From positions 62,001 to 126,000 of the forward strand of contig JAFYKY010000005.1 in the NCBI GenBank assembly GCA_017537345.1: a stretch of 64,000 bases of DNA, in the 5' to 3' direction. Shown in pieces: positions 9,054 through 16,768 of the stretch. Both the position numbers and the translations under genes were made by a program. Position 1 is the stretch's first letter, and the number at the start of each line of letters is the position of its first letter. The notes under the pieces were generated by a model that made no database searches, was not told the origin of the DNA, and saw only the letters and a list, made by a program, of their open reading frames with translations. This DNA is from Clostridia bacterium (GTDB lineage Bacteria > Bacillota > Clostridia > Oscillospirales > CAG-382).

Positions 9054-9063
9054 GAACCGGTTC
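9054..9063. promoter_or_regulatory. palindromic operator candidate
   Basis: GAACCGGTTC is a perfect 10-bp palindrome lying between the -10 box and the start codon of the minus-strand XRE gene, where a repressor would block transcription. Binding by that protein is inference. Confidence 0.4.
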
Positions 9064-9071
9064 ACATATTT

Positions 9072-9099
9072 ATTATATCACCGTAACGTAAAATTTCAA
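9072..9099 (-). promoter_or_regulatory. promoter for XRE regulator A
   Basis: On the minus strand TTGAAA (9099-9094) and TATAAT (9077-9072) have a 16-bp spacer. Confidence 0.7.
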
Positions 9100-9158
9100 T
9101 GGAAACACAAGCGAGAATAATTCAACTGTCGGTTAAATTAAAATTTACGGTTGATCGC

Positions 9159-9187
9159 TTCATATCTCTTTGTAATTTTGTTATAAT
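9159..9187 (+). promoter_or_regulatory. promoter for XRE regulator B
   Basis: TATAAT at 9182-9187 with TTCATA (9159-9164, four of six consensus bases) 17 bp upstream. The ATG at 9217 follows with an AGGAGG site. Confidence 0.65.
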
Positions 9188-9216
9188 GTCATTGAAAAAA
9201 TCATAGGAGGAAGAAT

Positions 9217-10362
9217 ATGAAAGAAACTATAGGCGATATTATAAAACGTTTGAGAAAAGAACGTAATCTCACGCAAGAACAGCTTGCTGAACAGTTGAAT
9301 ATATCTTCGGCTGCGGTATCTAAATGGGAAAACAATATCGGAATGCCGGATATTTCAAATATAGTTCCTTTGGCAAATCTTTTCGGTGTAACGACAGATG
9401 AACTGTTCGGCGTAAACGGTATAGATAAAGAAGCCGAAATTGATGACTTACTTGATGAAATATTTAAAATGCAGGAAGGAGTTGCACCCGAAGACGAACC
9501 GTACGTCGGTCTTGCGGTTATGGAAAAATACCGCGAAGCTTTACGGAAATATCCGAATAATTCCACAATTCTCTGCAACGCTGTCAGCTTTGCGGGAATG
9601 ATTATCGAATGCAATAGCGATGAATTAAAAAACATTGTCGGTGAAGCGGGAATAAACAGCCTTATAAACGAACGTATTCACTGGGCAGAGCTGATAATAA
9701 AATATTCGGGGAACACAGACCATATTTTATGCGCAAAAAGAAACCTGATTGAAGTATACACACAAAAGCAGGATTGGCAAAACGCACTGCAGATAGCTCA
9801 AAGCTTTCCTGAAGACATATACAACATACGCGATATCCGTATGGCAGAACTGCGGTGGCATATGGGAGAAAAAGAAAAACAGCAATATCTGCACTGTTCC
9901 AATATTAAGCACCTTTTGGAAGCTTTGGGACACCAAGTGTTTATGCTGGGAAATCTGTATAGAGAAAAAGGCGAATACGAGGACGCGCTGTGTTGCTATA
10001 ACTTTATGCACGGTATGATCAATTCACTGTATTGCAAGGATGAATATATTCCTCCCTTTCACGATAAGGGTTATCCTTTATATTTGTTCCCGGCATATTG
10101 CCTCGTAAAGCTAAAGCGGTATGACGAAGCGATAGATCTTTTGGAAAAATGCGTTGTATATTACCGAAACCAAGCGAAACATTATAACAAAACCCATACC
10201 TTAAATACACCTCTGCTTAATACGTATACGTTCAGTTACGGTTACGAGGGAACTGCCGAATATAAAGATCCGGTAAAAGCCGCAAAAGATGTTATATGTA
10301 ATCCGTGTTTTCAATGCTTAAACAGTTTTCCGCGGTATCAAAAATTAAGAGAGACGCTTTAA
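9217..10362 (+). CDS. XRE-family HTH regulator with TPR-like C-terminus (B)
   Basis: A 381-residue protein with an N-terminal HTH_3 domain (about residues 6-62, LTQEQLAEQLNISSAAVSKW) and a long helical C-terminal part. TPR-like motifs are recognisable, for example GNLYREKGEYEDALCCYNF (about 246-264) and LVKLKRYDEAIDLLEKC (about 288-304). It is likely a cytoplasmic transcription regulator whose repeat domain senses a ligand or partner. AGGAGG precedes the ATG by 6 bases. Divergent from regulator A, with which it shares layout but only modest sequence similarity. The stop codon lies inside the loop of the downstream terminator. Confidence 0.8.
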   Translation: MKETIGDIIKRLRKERNLTQEQLAEQLNISSAAVSKWENNIGMPDISNIVPLANLFGVTTDELFGVNGIDKEAEIDDLLDEIFKMQEGVAPEDEPYVGLAVMEKYREALRKYPNNSTILCNAVSFAGMIIECNSDELKNIVGEAGINSLINERIHWAELIIKYSGNTDHILCAKRNLIEVYTQKQDWQNALQIAQSFPEDIYNIRDIRMAELRWHMGEKEKQQYLHCSNIKHLLEALGHQVFMLGNLYREKGEYEDALCCYNFMHGMINSLYCKDEYIPPFHDKGYPLYLFPAYCLVKLKRYDEAIDLLEKCVVYYRNQAKHYNKTHTLNTPLLNTYTFSYGYEGTAEYKDPVKAAKDVICNPCFQCLNSFPRYQKLRETL

Positions 10363-10374
10363 AACGTCTCTCTT
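10347..10374. terminator. bidirectional terminator
   Basis: AAGAGAGACG (10347-10356) pairs with CGTCTCTCTT (10365-10374). The TAA stop of the upstream gene lies in the loop and the convergent lipoprotein gene ends just beyond. Confidence 0.8.
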
Positions 10375-10379
10375 TGATT

Positions 10380-11696
10380 TTATTCATAGTAGCAACAGCA
10401 AAACAGCCAAGCATAATCCTGATATTCATAGACAGGATCATCGCCGAAAATATATCCGTAAGAATCGGGTGAAGACCACCACTGTTTATATTCGCCCACG
10501 TTTTTGATTATTTCGGCAAGCTGGGGATTAAGAGGGCAAACGCCGTTATCATCGCATATTTCAAGATATCGGTATATAAGATCGTTATACCGTTCTTTGT
10601 ATTCAAAATCACCGTCATCATCATATACATATATTCCGAAGGTGCTGGTATTGCAAATATCGACCAGAGAAGCATAGAGATATTCTATATCCGAATTGAT
10701 CCGCAATAAAACCAAAGGTCCGTCTTCGGAACCGTAATGATAATATCCGTCTTCTTTGTTAAGAACAACGATCGGAGCTTGCAAAACATCAATATTTACA
10801 AGAGTTTTATTCTTTTCACCGTTATATTTAACAAGATATTTTTCGTTTGCCACAGCATCCTGCCAGGGGTCGTCCTCGACAGACCAGGAGGGGTCGCCCG
10901 TACGTTCAACGTGCAAGATGCAATCCGTATCCGATCCGTCTTTTGTTTTTACGCCGATAACGTAAGAAGTGGTGGTATCCTTAGTAGAACCGATGTTATA
11001 ATCGTGAATGTCGAATTTAATTCTGCCTTCAACGGGTTCATATAAAGTATCCTGCAAAACGAGGTAAATAGAACCGTAAAATCCGATCTCGGCTTCCGTA
11101 TCTGTTTCGGCATATATTTCGTATGTGCCGGGACGGGAAGGAACGAAAAGGAAATAAGACATTTCGCCGCAATCAACGGGAGCGTAATACATTCCTTCGT
11201 CCACTTCAAAATAATCGTGTTCGGTATAATCGTCATCAGAAGGGGAGTGGACAATCAGCTGACCCGCAACTGCGTTTTTCTTTATAAGAGTAAATGTAAC
11301 GGAGCTTTCTTCTTCGGTTAAGTTGTATTCATTACGAACGCAGTAATATTTATCGGAAAAATTAATTTCTACTTTGTATTCGGCTTTTTTTACAGTAAAT
11401 TTAGCAATTCCTTTGCTGTTTGTGGTAGTGAAAGCCTGAAATACGCCGCCGGAAAGAAGAACGTTAACATCCTCAACCGGATTTCCGGTACCGTCAACCA
11501 CGTAAACCAAATATTCACATACTTCTTCGGAAGATGAAACGTCAGGCTCCGAAACACCATCCTCCGTAGAAAATTCCTCAAAAGCATCGCTTTCGGTATC
11601 CGAAACGGGTGAAGAGGTATTGCTCGTGGTATCGCAAGCGGCAAGCAACAGTAAAACCAGCGTAAAACAGAGCAAAATATATTTAAAATCTTTCAT
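10380..11696 (-). CDS. secreted lipoprotein with a carboxypeptidase-regulatory/CNA-B-like domain
   Basis: A 438-residue protein with a lipoprotein signal peptide: MKDFKYILL start, hydrophobic core, and lipobox LLAAC with the modified Cys at about residue 21. A Ser/Thr/Glu-rich linker follows (to about 60). Then comes an Ig-like region (YLVYVVDGTGNPVEDVNV to about residue 130) of the carboxypeptidase-regulatory type, and about 300 residues I do not recognise. It should be anchored outside the membrane. Start 11696 is preferred over 11708 because GAGG lies 6 bases before it. It has a consensus promoter and sits among XRE regulators, with no evident functional link. Confidence 0.75.
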   Translation of the reverse strand: MKDFKYILLCFTLVLLLLAACDTTSNTSSPVSDTESDAFEEFSTEDGVSEPDVSSSEEVCEYLVYVVDGTGNPVEDVNVLLSGGVFQAFTTTNSKGIAKFTVKKAEYKVEINFSDKYYCVRNEYNLTEEESSVTFTLIKKNAVAGQLIVHSPSDDDYTEHDYFEVDEGMYYAPVDCGEMSYFLFVPSRPGTYEIYAETDTEAEIGFYGSIYLVLQDTLYEPVEGRIKFDIHDYNIGSTKDTTTSYVIGVKTKDGSDTDCILHVERTGDPSWSVEDDPWQDAVANEKYLVKYNGEKNKTLVNIDVLQAPIVVLNKEDGYYHYGSEDGPLVLLRINSDIEYLYASLVDICNTSTFGIYVYDDDGDFEYKERYNDLIYRYLEICDDNGVCPLNPQLAEIIKNVGEYKQWWSSPDSYGYIFGDDPVYEYQDYAWLFCCCYYE

Positions 11697-11778
11697 AAAA
11701 GACCTCATAACCTTGAATAGTAAGAAAAATGCTGTTTTTCAAAGATATAGATGTTATATTACATTACCTTGTCTATAT

Positions 11779-11807
11779 ATTGTAGCATATTAGTTTATGG
11801 CAGTCAA
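11779..11807 (-). promoter_or_regulatory. promoter for the lipoprotein gene
   Basis: On the minus strand TTGACT (11807-11802) and TACAAT (11784-11779) are 17 bp apart, giving a leader of about 75 nt. Confidence 0.75.
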
Positions 11808-11862
11808 GACAAATAAAATGAAAATAATAAAAATATTTATCATTTTGTCGTAAAATCCTATG

Positions 11863-11891
11863 TTGAAATTTGTGAAAAAGTGTGTTATTAT
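11863..11891 (+). promoter_or_regulatory. promoter for the acyltransferase gene
   Basis: TTGAAA (11863-11868) and TATTAT (11886-11891) with a 17-bp spacer. The start codon is 26 bp downstream. Confidence 0.75.
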
Positions 11892-11917
11892 AAAGAAAAC
11901 TGTTATGGAGATTTTTG

Positions 11918-12742
11918 ATGTATTACAGACACGGACTTGACTATAAATATCCCGAGCGTTCTGACGAACATATGATTACCGTAAAGCACCTGCGGGATAC
12001 GAATTTTGACGAAAACTATAATTATCTTGACGAAACTCCTTTTAACAAATTCAAGCGGGGCATTCTGTTTGCTTTGTTAAACACAGTGGTTTTTCCCGTT
12101 GTTACCATACGCCACGGATTGAAAATCCACGATAATGAAAACTATAAAAAGCACAAAGCCGCATACAAAGACGGAGCGATTACCATCTGCAACCATGTCT
12201 TTATGTGGGATTATCTTTGCGTGCTAAAGGCTATCCGCCCTCATATGCAGTATTTTCCCGCTTGGCAAACAAATTTCGAAGGTCCCAACGGCCCGCTTAT
12301 CCGATGGGTAGGGGGTATGCCCGTTCCCACCCATAATTTCCGCGCACTTGCAAAATTCAACAGAGCACTTAATAAAGGATTGGCCGACGGTAAATGGATC
12401 CATTTTTTCCCCGAAGGTTCAATGTGGTTTTATTATCCCGATATCCGTCCTTTGAAAAAAGCGGTTTTCCAGTATGCTGTGGCGCATAACAAGCCGATCA
12501 TTCCCATGGCCATCTCTTTCCGCGAAAGAAAAGGGATAGGCAGACTTTTTTCCAAAAACCCCTGTGCGGATTTACATATCGGCGAGCCGCTGTTTCCCGA
12601 TCAATCTCTCCCGCCCAAAGAAGCGACCGATCTTTTGCATAAGCAGGCATACCATGTTATGCAGGTTATGAACGGTATTAACCCGGGCGATCCTACTTAT
12701 AATACCGATCAGGATATAAACAACTATAAAAAGACGATGTGA
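11918..12742 (+). CDS. PlsC-like 1-acyl-glycerol-3-phosphate acyltransferase
   Basis: A 274-residue membrane-associated acyltransferase. The catalytic NHX4D box is NHVFMWD (His93, Asp98) and the glycerol-phosphate-binding box is FPEGS (164-168), in the right order and distance. A hydrophobic helix at about 48-64 would anchor it. It probably acylates lysophosphatidic acid or a related lipid, but paralogs acting on other lipids exist. The ATG at 11918 has TATGGAG 7 bases upstream; the TTG directly before it is not needed. Own promoter and terminator make it a single-gene unit. Confidence 0.85.
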   Translation: MYYRHGLDYKYPERSDEHMITVKHLRDTNFDENYNYLDETPFNKFKRGILFALLNTVVFPVVTIRHGLKIHDNENYKKHKAAYKDGAITICNHVFMWDYLCVLKAIRPHMQYFPAWQTNFEGPNGPLIRWVGGMPVPTHNFRALAKFNRALNKGLADGKWIHFFPEGSMWFYYPDIRPLKKAVFQYAVAHNKPIIPMAISFRERKGIGRLFSKNPCADLHIGEPLFPDQSLPPKEATDLLHKQAYHVMQVMNGINPGDPTYNTDQDINNYKKTM

Positions 12743-12754
12743 TCTATCATAGCA

Positions 12755-12783
12755 AAAAGCCCCGCAAAAGCGGGGCTTTTTTT
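12755..12783 (+). terminator. intrinsic terminator of the acyltransferase gene
   Basis: AAAAGCCCCGC and GCGGGGCTTTT pair around an AAAA loop and are followed by more T. It also lies against the 3' end of the convergent XRE gene. Confidence 0.9.
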
Positions 12784-13966
12784 ATGCTTTGCATTTTTCG
12801 ACCCATTCTTTCCAGCGGGGGTCTGCCTGTATCTCGTTAACTACCAACGAATATTCACTCACCGACCACCAGGGCCAATCCTCCGCAAGACTTAAAGCGT
12901 GGGTGTGCGGATAATTTTCATCATTTGCTTTCGCTTGAAGATTCTCGATCTCCACCAACTTTATAAGCGGCGCAGTATATTTCCCGTTCGTTTTGGCGCA
13001 GCAAGCTTCAAATTCTTTGAAATGCGCCAAAGCTTTATCCAACGCATCAAACGCTTCGTTGCGTTTTCCGTCAAGCCATAAATACAGAGATAAAAGAGTA
13101 TACATTCGTGCAATATACGAATTATGAACACCGTAATTGCCATCTGTACAGATCAGATCAAACATATTTATCGCAGATCTGATACTCTGTACCTTCTCGT
13201 GCGGCAGCATATTTTGCTCATAGGATATGACTGTTCCTATTATCAATTCCGCGCTTGCTCTTACAGTTTTCAGCAGTGCTTCACCATATGCCTTGGCGTG
13301 ATCTTTTCCGTCATAGGCGTTTATGCGCAAAAACTCATACGAACCGTAAATTGTCGGTTCGTATTCTATTACCGCAAGAGCACGTTCACTCTCGCCCATA
13401 TTAAGATAAAGCTGTGTAAGATACCTTAACGCATTTTGACGCAATTCACCGGATCGGAGGGTTTTGAGCAGCTTTTCGTAAATTACGATCGCTTCCTTCC
13501 ACTCTGCATAATCGCGGTGTCTTTCTGTATCGTAAACGTTGTATCCTTCTTCATCAATAAGATGGTATTCGCCGTAGCGGACGTAACCCGCATTATAAAG
13601 CACTTCGGCAAGGCAGAGCATTATTTTTTCGTTTCCGGGGAATTCGATCATTGCCTCCCTGGCAAGAGCGATGCACTCATCAATATTAATGTTTACACCG
13701 TTGTTTTTGAAATTCATAGTTTTGATTTGAGATACCAAAGAGTCGATCTTTTTCTCTCTGTCGTTTTCATATCCGAACAGCTCGTCTATAGTTATTCCGA
13801 AATAATTGGCTATAGCGGGAATCATCTCCATATCGGGATAACTTCCGTCTTTTTCCCAACGGGACACAGCCTGGTTCGTTACGCCGAGCGCGTTGGCAAG
13901 CTCCTCCTGCTTTCTGCCGTCCCGCTTTCTTAATTCTTTTATTTTTTCTCCGAGAGTTAGTTTCAT
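12782..13966 (-). CDS. XRE-family HTH regulator with helical-repeat C-terminus (C)
   Basis: A 394-residue protein with an HTH_3 domain at about residues 4-62 and an all-helical 330-residue C-terminal part, cytoplasmic. The N-terminal 70 residues are nearly identical to those of the next gene (KIKELRKRDGRKQEELANAL versus QEDLANAL), so the pair arose by tandem duplication while the sensor domains diverged. The ATG at 13966 has CGGAGGT 5 bases upstream. A longer version from 14041 would run through the promoter. The region before it contains inverted repeats also found, in altered form, before its paralog. Confidence 0.8.
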   Translation of the reverse strand: MKLTLGEKIKELRKRDGRKQEELANALGVTNQAVSRWEKDGSYPDMEMIPAIANYFGITIDELFGYENDREKKIDSLVSQIKTMNFKNNGVNINIDECIALAREAMIEFPGNEKIMLCLAEVLYNAGYVRYGEYHLIDEEGYNVYDTERHRDYAEWKEAIVIYEKLLKTLRSGELRQNALRYLTQLYLNMGESERALAVIEYEPTIYGSYEFLRINAYDGKDHAKAYGEALLKTVRASAELIIGTVISYEQNMLPHEKVQSIRSAINMFDLICTDGNYGVHNSYIARMYTLLSLYLWLDGKRNEAFDALDKALAHFKEFEACCAKTNGKYTAPLIKLVEIENLQAKANDENYPHTHALSLAEDWPWWSVSEYSLVVNEIQADPRWKEWVEKCKA

Positions 13967-14005
13967 AAAAACCTCCGAAATCGTGTATTTCACCAGTGTA
14001 ACTTT

Positions 14006-14034
14006 ATTATATCTTACGAAACCAGCGAAATCAA
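14006..14034 (-). promoter_or_regulatory. promoter and operator region of XRE regulator C
   Basis: On the minus strand TTGATT (14034-14029) and TATAAT (14011-14006) are 17 bp apart. CAACAATCAATCGGTTGTTTG and the palindrome CCAACGGTTGG lie just upstream, and a TTCACCAGTG element lies between the -10 box and the start. Confidence 0.7.
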
Positions 14035-14123
14035 CAATCAATCGGTTGTTTGAAAATCAACCAACGGTTGGAAACAAAACGGGCAAACAAAAACGGCAGG
14101 GGATAACCTGCCGTAATACAAAT

Positions 14124-15272
14124 TTAAATAATTTTACGTTTTTCAAAGCATTCGGAAAAATAAATATCCGAAACAATGTATGCTTTAAGTTCGTCCGTGA
14201 AAACATCCATCCAGCCGTTCCAAAAATCATGCGCAAGAGAAGGGAAGTTCTCACTTGGAAATGTGACTTTTGAAACCAACGGAGCCGAATAACGGTATTC
14301 ACCCCGGCAACGTATGGATTCGTACATCTTTTTATGCTTAAATCCTTTTTTGAAATACTCAAATGCCTTTTCAGCACCTGCTCCGAATCGCGCTTCATAA
14401 ACTGCCGTGTGCAGATATAATTCACATACGTGATAATGTCCAACACCTAATCTTCCGTCGCTAAATACAGATTCATACATATGCGCAAGATCTGTCAAAA
14501 CGGCAACGCCTTCTTTTTTCGTAAAAGCAGATATCTTTGTACAGATAGAATTAACAATAACGGTTTTTAAGGCATTTAAAATATCGATTATCGCCTCGCC
14601 CTGATATTTATCTCTCGTTTCGCCCTCGTTGGCCAATGACAACAAAAACTCTCTGCTCATAAGTACGCTGTTTTGATTCGAAGCAAGAGCAGTCGCTTTA
14701 TCAAAATATCCCATTTTGGCATAGTAAAGAACCATGCGCTGAATTATCACATCTCTGTCTTCGGCGCTTATATCCAAAGTTAACGACTTTTCAAAAGCCT
14801 GCAGAGCTTCTTGCCAATAGACATTTTTCGAGTTATATTCCGTGTCTTCAAAAGCGTAATCCGAGCCGTCCTTTGTATAACTTCTTGCTCCGTGCTTTTT
14901 CCATCCGTGTAAGTCTAAAGCAAAGCCCAAATACATATATACTTTAGGTTCTGCGGGGAATTCTTCAGCCGCCGCACGAAGCCGCTCCACACATTCTGTC
15001 ATATCGCCCTGTTCGTTAATAGCTTTTTCAGCTTCTGCCAATACGCTTTTCAGTTTTTGTTCTCTATCTTTGCTGTATCCGAAAAGCTCATCAATGCTCA
15101 CGTTAAAATAATTTGCAATGGCAGGTATGGTTTCCATATCGGGATAACCGCCGTTCGCCTCCCAACGGGACACCGCCTGACAAGTGACGCCGAGAGCATT
15201 TGCAAGGTCTTCTTGTTTTCTGCCGTCCCGCTTGCGCAACTCTTTTATTTTTGTGCCTATTTTTATTTGCAT
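14124..15272 (-). CDS. XRE-family HTH regulator with helical-repeat C-terminus (D)
   Basis: A 382-residue paralog of the preceding gene. The HTH_3 domain spans about residues 6-64. The C-terminal helices include a TPR-like stretch EPKVYMYLGFALDLHG (about 110-125). The conserved Trp-rich end seen in the paralog (near its last 20 residues) is recognisable as FWNGWMD here. AGGAG precedes the ATG by 7 bases. It has its own promoter, so the two paralogs are not simply one operon, although they lie in the same direction 157 bp apart. Target genes and ligand unknown. Confidence 0.8.
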   Translation of the reverse strand: MQIKIGTKIKELRKRDGRKQEDLANALGVTCQAVSRWEANGGYPDMETIPAIANYFNVSIDELFGYSKDREQKLKSVLAEAEKAINEQGDMTECVERLRAAAEEFPAEPKVYMYLGFALDLHGWKKHGARSYTKDGSDYAFEDTEYNSKNVYWQEALQAFEKSLTLDISAEDRDVIIQRMVLYYAKMGYFDKATALASNQNSVLMSREFLLSLANEGETRDKYQGEAIIDILNALKTVIVNSICTKISAFTKKEGVAVLTDLAHMYESVFSDGRLGVGHYHVCELYLHTAVYEARFGAGAEKAFEYFKKGFKHKKMYESIRCRGEYRYSAPLVSKVTFPSENFPSLAHDFWNGWMDVFTDELKAYIVSDIYFSECFEKRKII

Positions 15273-15309
15273 ATATTCATCTCCTGTTTGATATCACCGG
15301 TGTAGTTAT

Positions 15310-15338
15310 ATCATAACTCGGAAAAGATGTTTTTTCAA
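15310..15338 (-). promoter_or_regulatory. promoter of XRE regulator D
   Basis: On the minus strand TTGAAA (15338-15333) and TATGAT (15315-15310) are 17 bp apart. A TATCACCGGTG element between the -10 box and the start matches the TTCACCAGTG element at the paralogous promoter. Confidence 0.7.
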
Positions 15339-15346
15339 CAATAAAT

Positions 15347-15367
15347 CCGTTGTTTAATAAACAACGG
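15347..15367. repeat. perfect 21-bp palindrome upstream of XRE regulator D
   Basis: CCGTTGTTTA and TAAACAACGG are perfect inverted arms around one base, 9 bp upstream of the -35 box. The same CCGTTG/CAACGG words recur at 14040-14070 before the paralog. A plausible regulator binding site. Confidence 0.55.
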
Positions 15368-15467
15368 ACGCTTGAATAGAAAAAGGACCATAACACTTAA
15401 ATAAAAGTATAACAATTACTTATAAAATCACTGCGAAACCGTGCATATCATCAAATCGATAGCTTTG

Positions 15468-15562
15468 TATATCATCAAGTCACAAGAAATACACCTTCGG
15501 TGATGATATACCGCGTCTGCGACTTGGATAAAAAATCGACAGGCTAAAACCTGTCGATTTTT
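15468..15562. repeat. ATATCATC-type palindromic repeat cluster, copy 1
   Basis: TATATCATCA (15468-15477) pairs with TGATGATATA (15501-15510) around a small CACC-TTC-GGTG hairpin. It is followed by a 13-bp stem AAAAATCGACAGG/CCTGTCGATTTTT (15531-15543 with 15550-15562) that would terminate in either direction. The ATATCAT words recur in the cluster at 16.6-16.7 kb. Apart from the promoter of regulator D and the repeats listed here, I see no gene between 15273 and 15661. Confidence 0.6.
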
Positions 15563-15590
15563 GAAGACTAACCCTAATTTTAATACAAAT

Positions 15591-15657
15591 GCACCCCCTC
15601 TTGAGTCAAGGGGGTGCAAAGTCAATTTAGGGGGTGCATATTTGAGTCAGGGGGTGT
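15591..15657. repeat. three AGGGGGTGC direct repeats with 20-bp period
   Basis: AGGGGGTG starts at 15609, 15629 and 15649, exactly 20 bp apart. An inverted copy GCACCCCCT at 15591-15599 pairs with the first to form a 9-bp stem. GAGTCA words lie between the copies. The array ends at the stop codon of the membrane-tethered XRE gene. Confidence 0.7.
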
Positions 15658-15661
15658 AAAA

Positions 15662-16339
15662 CTATACGCCTTCTCGGTAAACTGACACCTCATTATCAGT
15701 TGTGGTATTTTCGGTCACTGTAACCTGATAAACTTTGTTATCCGTTTCATAACTGATAGTTTGCTTAACTGATAGTTGACCATTACGTTCCTCTATATCC
15801 AAACGGATGTGAACGTTATGCCAATTATTTGTATTTACAAAACCAAACTCTATATCGTACTTTTGGGCTAGGTTTATTGTTCCCCGGATTTCTCCGTAGT
15901 CGATTTCGGATTTATAGCCATTCTTGAAATCTTCAAAGTCAAGATCACTGGTTATACTGTATTCGTCAGTTGTGAGCAATTCACCGTTACAAAATACAGA
16001 TACAAACGCAACTCCCGATTGTGTGTGACGATCTATGTAGTCCAATCCATCCAATCCAAAAAACAATGCAACCAAAATACTTACTACAGAAATAATGGTA
16101 ACTACTTTCAGCCATTTACGACTTTTCTTCGTTTCTTCTATCGAGCCGCCTAGAATTTCGTCTTTACTTATTTTCAAAATGTCACATAGCTTTCTAACCA
16201 TTTCAATGTCTGGGAACGTTTTTCCTGTTTCCCATTTTGAAACAGCCTGTTTGCTGACAAAAACTTTTGCCCCAAGCTCTTCTTGTGTTAGTCCTTGCGC
16301 TATCCTATGATTTCGTATAATGGTGCCTATCTTTTCCAA
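15662..16339 (-). CDS. membrane-tethered XRE-family regulator
   Basis: A 225-residue protein: HTH_3 domain (about residues 2-60, recognition region VSKQAVSKWETG), a short charged linker, one membrane helix (about 74-95, VVTIISVVSILVALFFGL) and an external domain of about 125 residues without recognised motifs. It could pass an outside signal to DNA, or the membrane part could only anchor it. The start is taken as TTG at 16339 with AAGGAGG 7 bases upstream; the GTG at 16348 lies inside that ribosome site. It is bracketed by repeat arrays on both sides, unlike its neighbours, suggesting it arrived separately. Confidence 0.75.
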   Translation of the reverse strand: MEKIGTIIRNHRIAQGLTQEELGAKVFVSKQAVSKWETGKTFPDIEMVRKLCDILKISKDEILGGSIEETKKSRKWLKVVTIISVVSILVALFFGLDGLDYIDRHTQSGVAFVSVFCNGELLTTDEYSITSDLDFEDFKNGYKSEIDYGEIRGTINLAQKYDIEFGFVNTNNWHNVHIRLDIEERNGQLSVKQTISYETDNKVYQVTVTENTTTDNEVSVYREGV

Positions 16340-16363
16340 ACGAACCACCTCCTTATGTAGGTA

Positions 16364-16392
16364 ATTATATCATATACTTTTGTTTTGAACAA
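16364..16392 (-). promoter_or_regulatory. promoter and operator of the membrane-tethered XRE gene
   Basis: On the minus strand TTGTTC (16392-16387) and TATAAT (16369-16364) are 17 bp apart. An imperfect palindrome CAATGGTTTTA-CAAAACATTG (16390-16410) covers the -35 box, a typical place for autorepression. Confidence 0.65.
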
Positions 16393-16470
16393 TGGTTTTA
16401 CAAAACATTGGTGGTATCTTATTGGTTGACACAGCAATATATGGCATTTTTATTCCTATGTCCGTATGTT

Positions 16471-16558
16471 TTAACGATATGCGCTACATTTCAACGATTA
16501 GTCGTATAAATCAACGATTATACCAGCATTTTAACGATTACTTGTCTTTTAACGATTT
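16471..16558. repeat. five T(T/C)AACGAT direct repeats with 20-bp period
   Basis: T(T/C)AACGAT begins at 16471, 16491, 16511, 16531 and 16549, i.e. spacing 20, 20, 20 and 18 bp. The second to fourth copies extend to AACGATTA. Spacers are unrelated and too short for CRISPR. The copies fall on the same helix face, as expected for a row of protein binding sites. Confidence 0.75.
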
Positions 16559-16566
16559 GAAATGAT

Positions 16567-16767
16567 ATATCGCTTGCGCGATATGTTATACGGCTTTGCC
16601 GTATGATATACTTGCTACGCAAGCATGATATAATATCCGTTCCTTCATATGCCGCAGGCATCTATCATCCACTGAAGGTGGATATCATATCGAAGATATA
16701 TCTTCCGTTTCGCAAGGAACGGATATCATTGAAAACACCCTCATTGTATCACAATGAGGGTGTTTTC
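16567..16767. repeat. cluster of short palindromes (REP-like), copy 2
   Basis: At least six small hairpins follow one another: ATATCGC/GCGATAT (16567-16584), ATACGGC/GCCGTAT (16588-16604), CTTGC/GCAAG (16611-16623), ATGCC/GGCAT (16649-16661), ATCCAC/GTGGAT (16667-16683) and ATATC/GATAT (16687-16699). ATCCGTTCC (16635-16643) can pair with GGAACGGAT (16716-16724) and enclose three of them. The row ends in a perfect 17-bp stem (16731-16747 with 16751-16767). The linkers repeat ATATCAT/ATGATAT words shared with copy 1. No protein gene is supported here. Confidence 0.7.
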
Positions 16768-16768
16768 A

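Noticed and set aside
15428..15625. 65-codon minus-strand open frame between the XRE genes
   Set aside because: It consists of palindromic repeats and a terminator-like stem; no ribosome site.
16471..16558. CRISPR array
   Set aside because: Repeats are about 10 bp and spacers about 10 bp; no cas gene is present.
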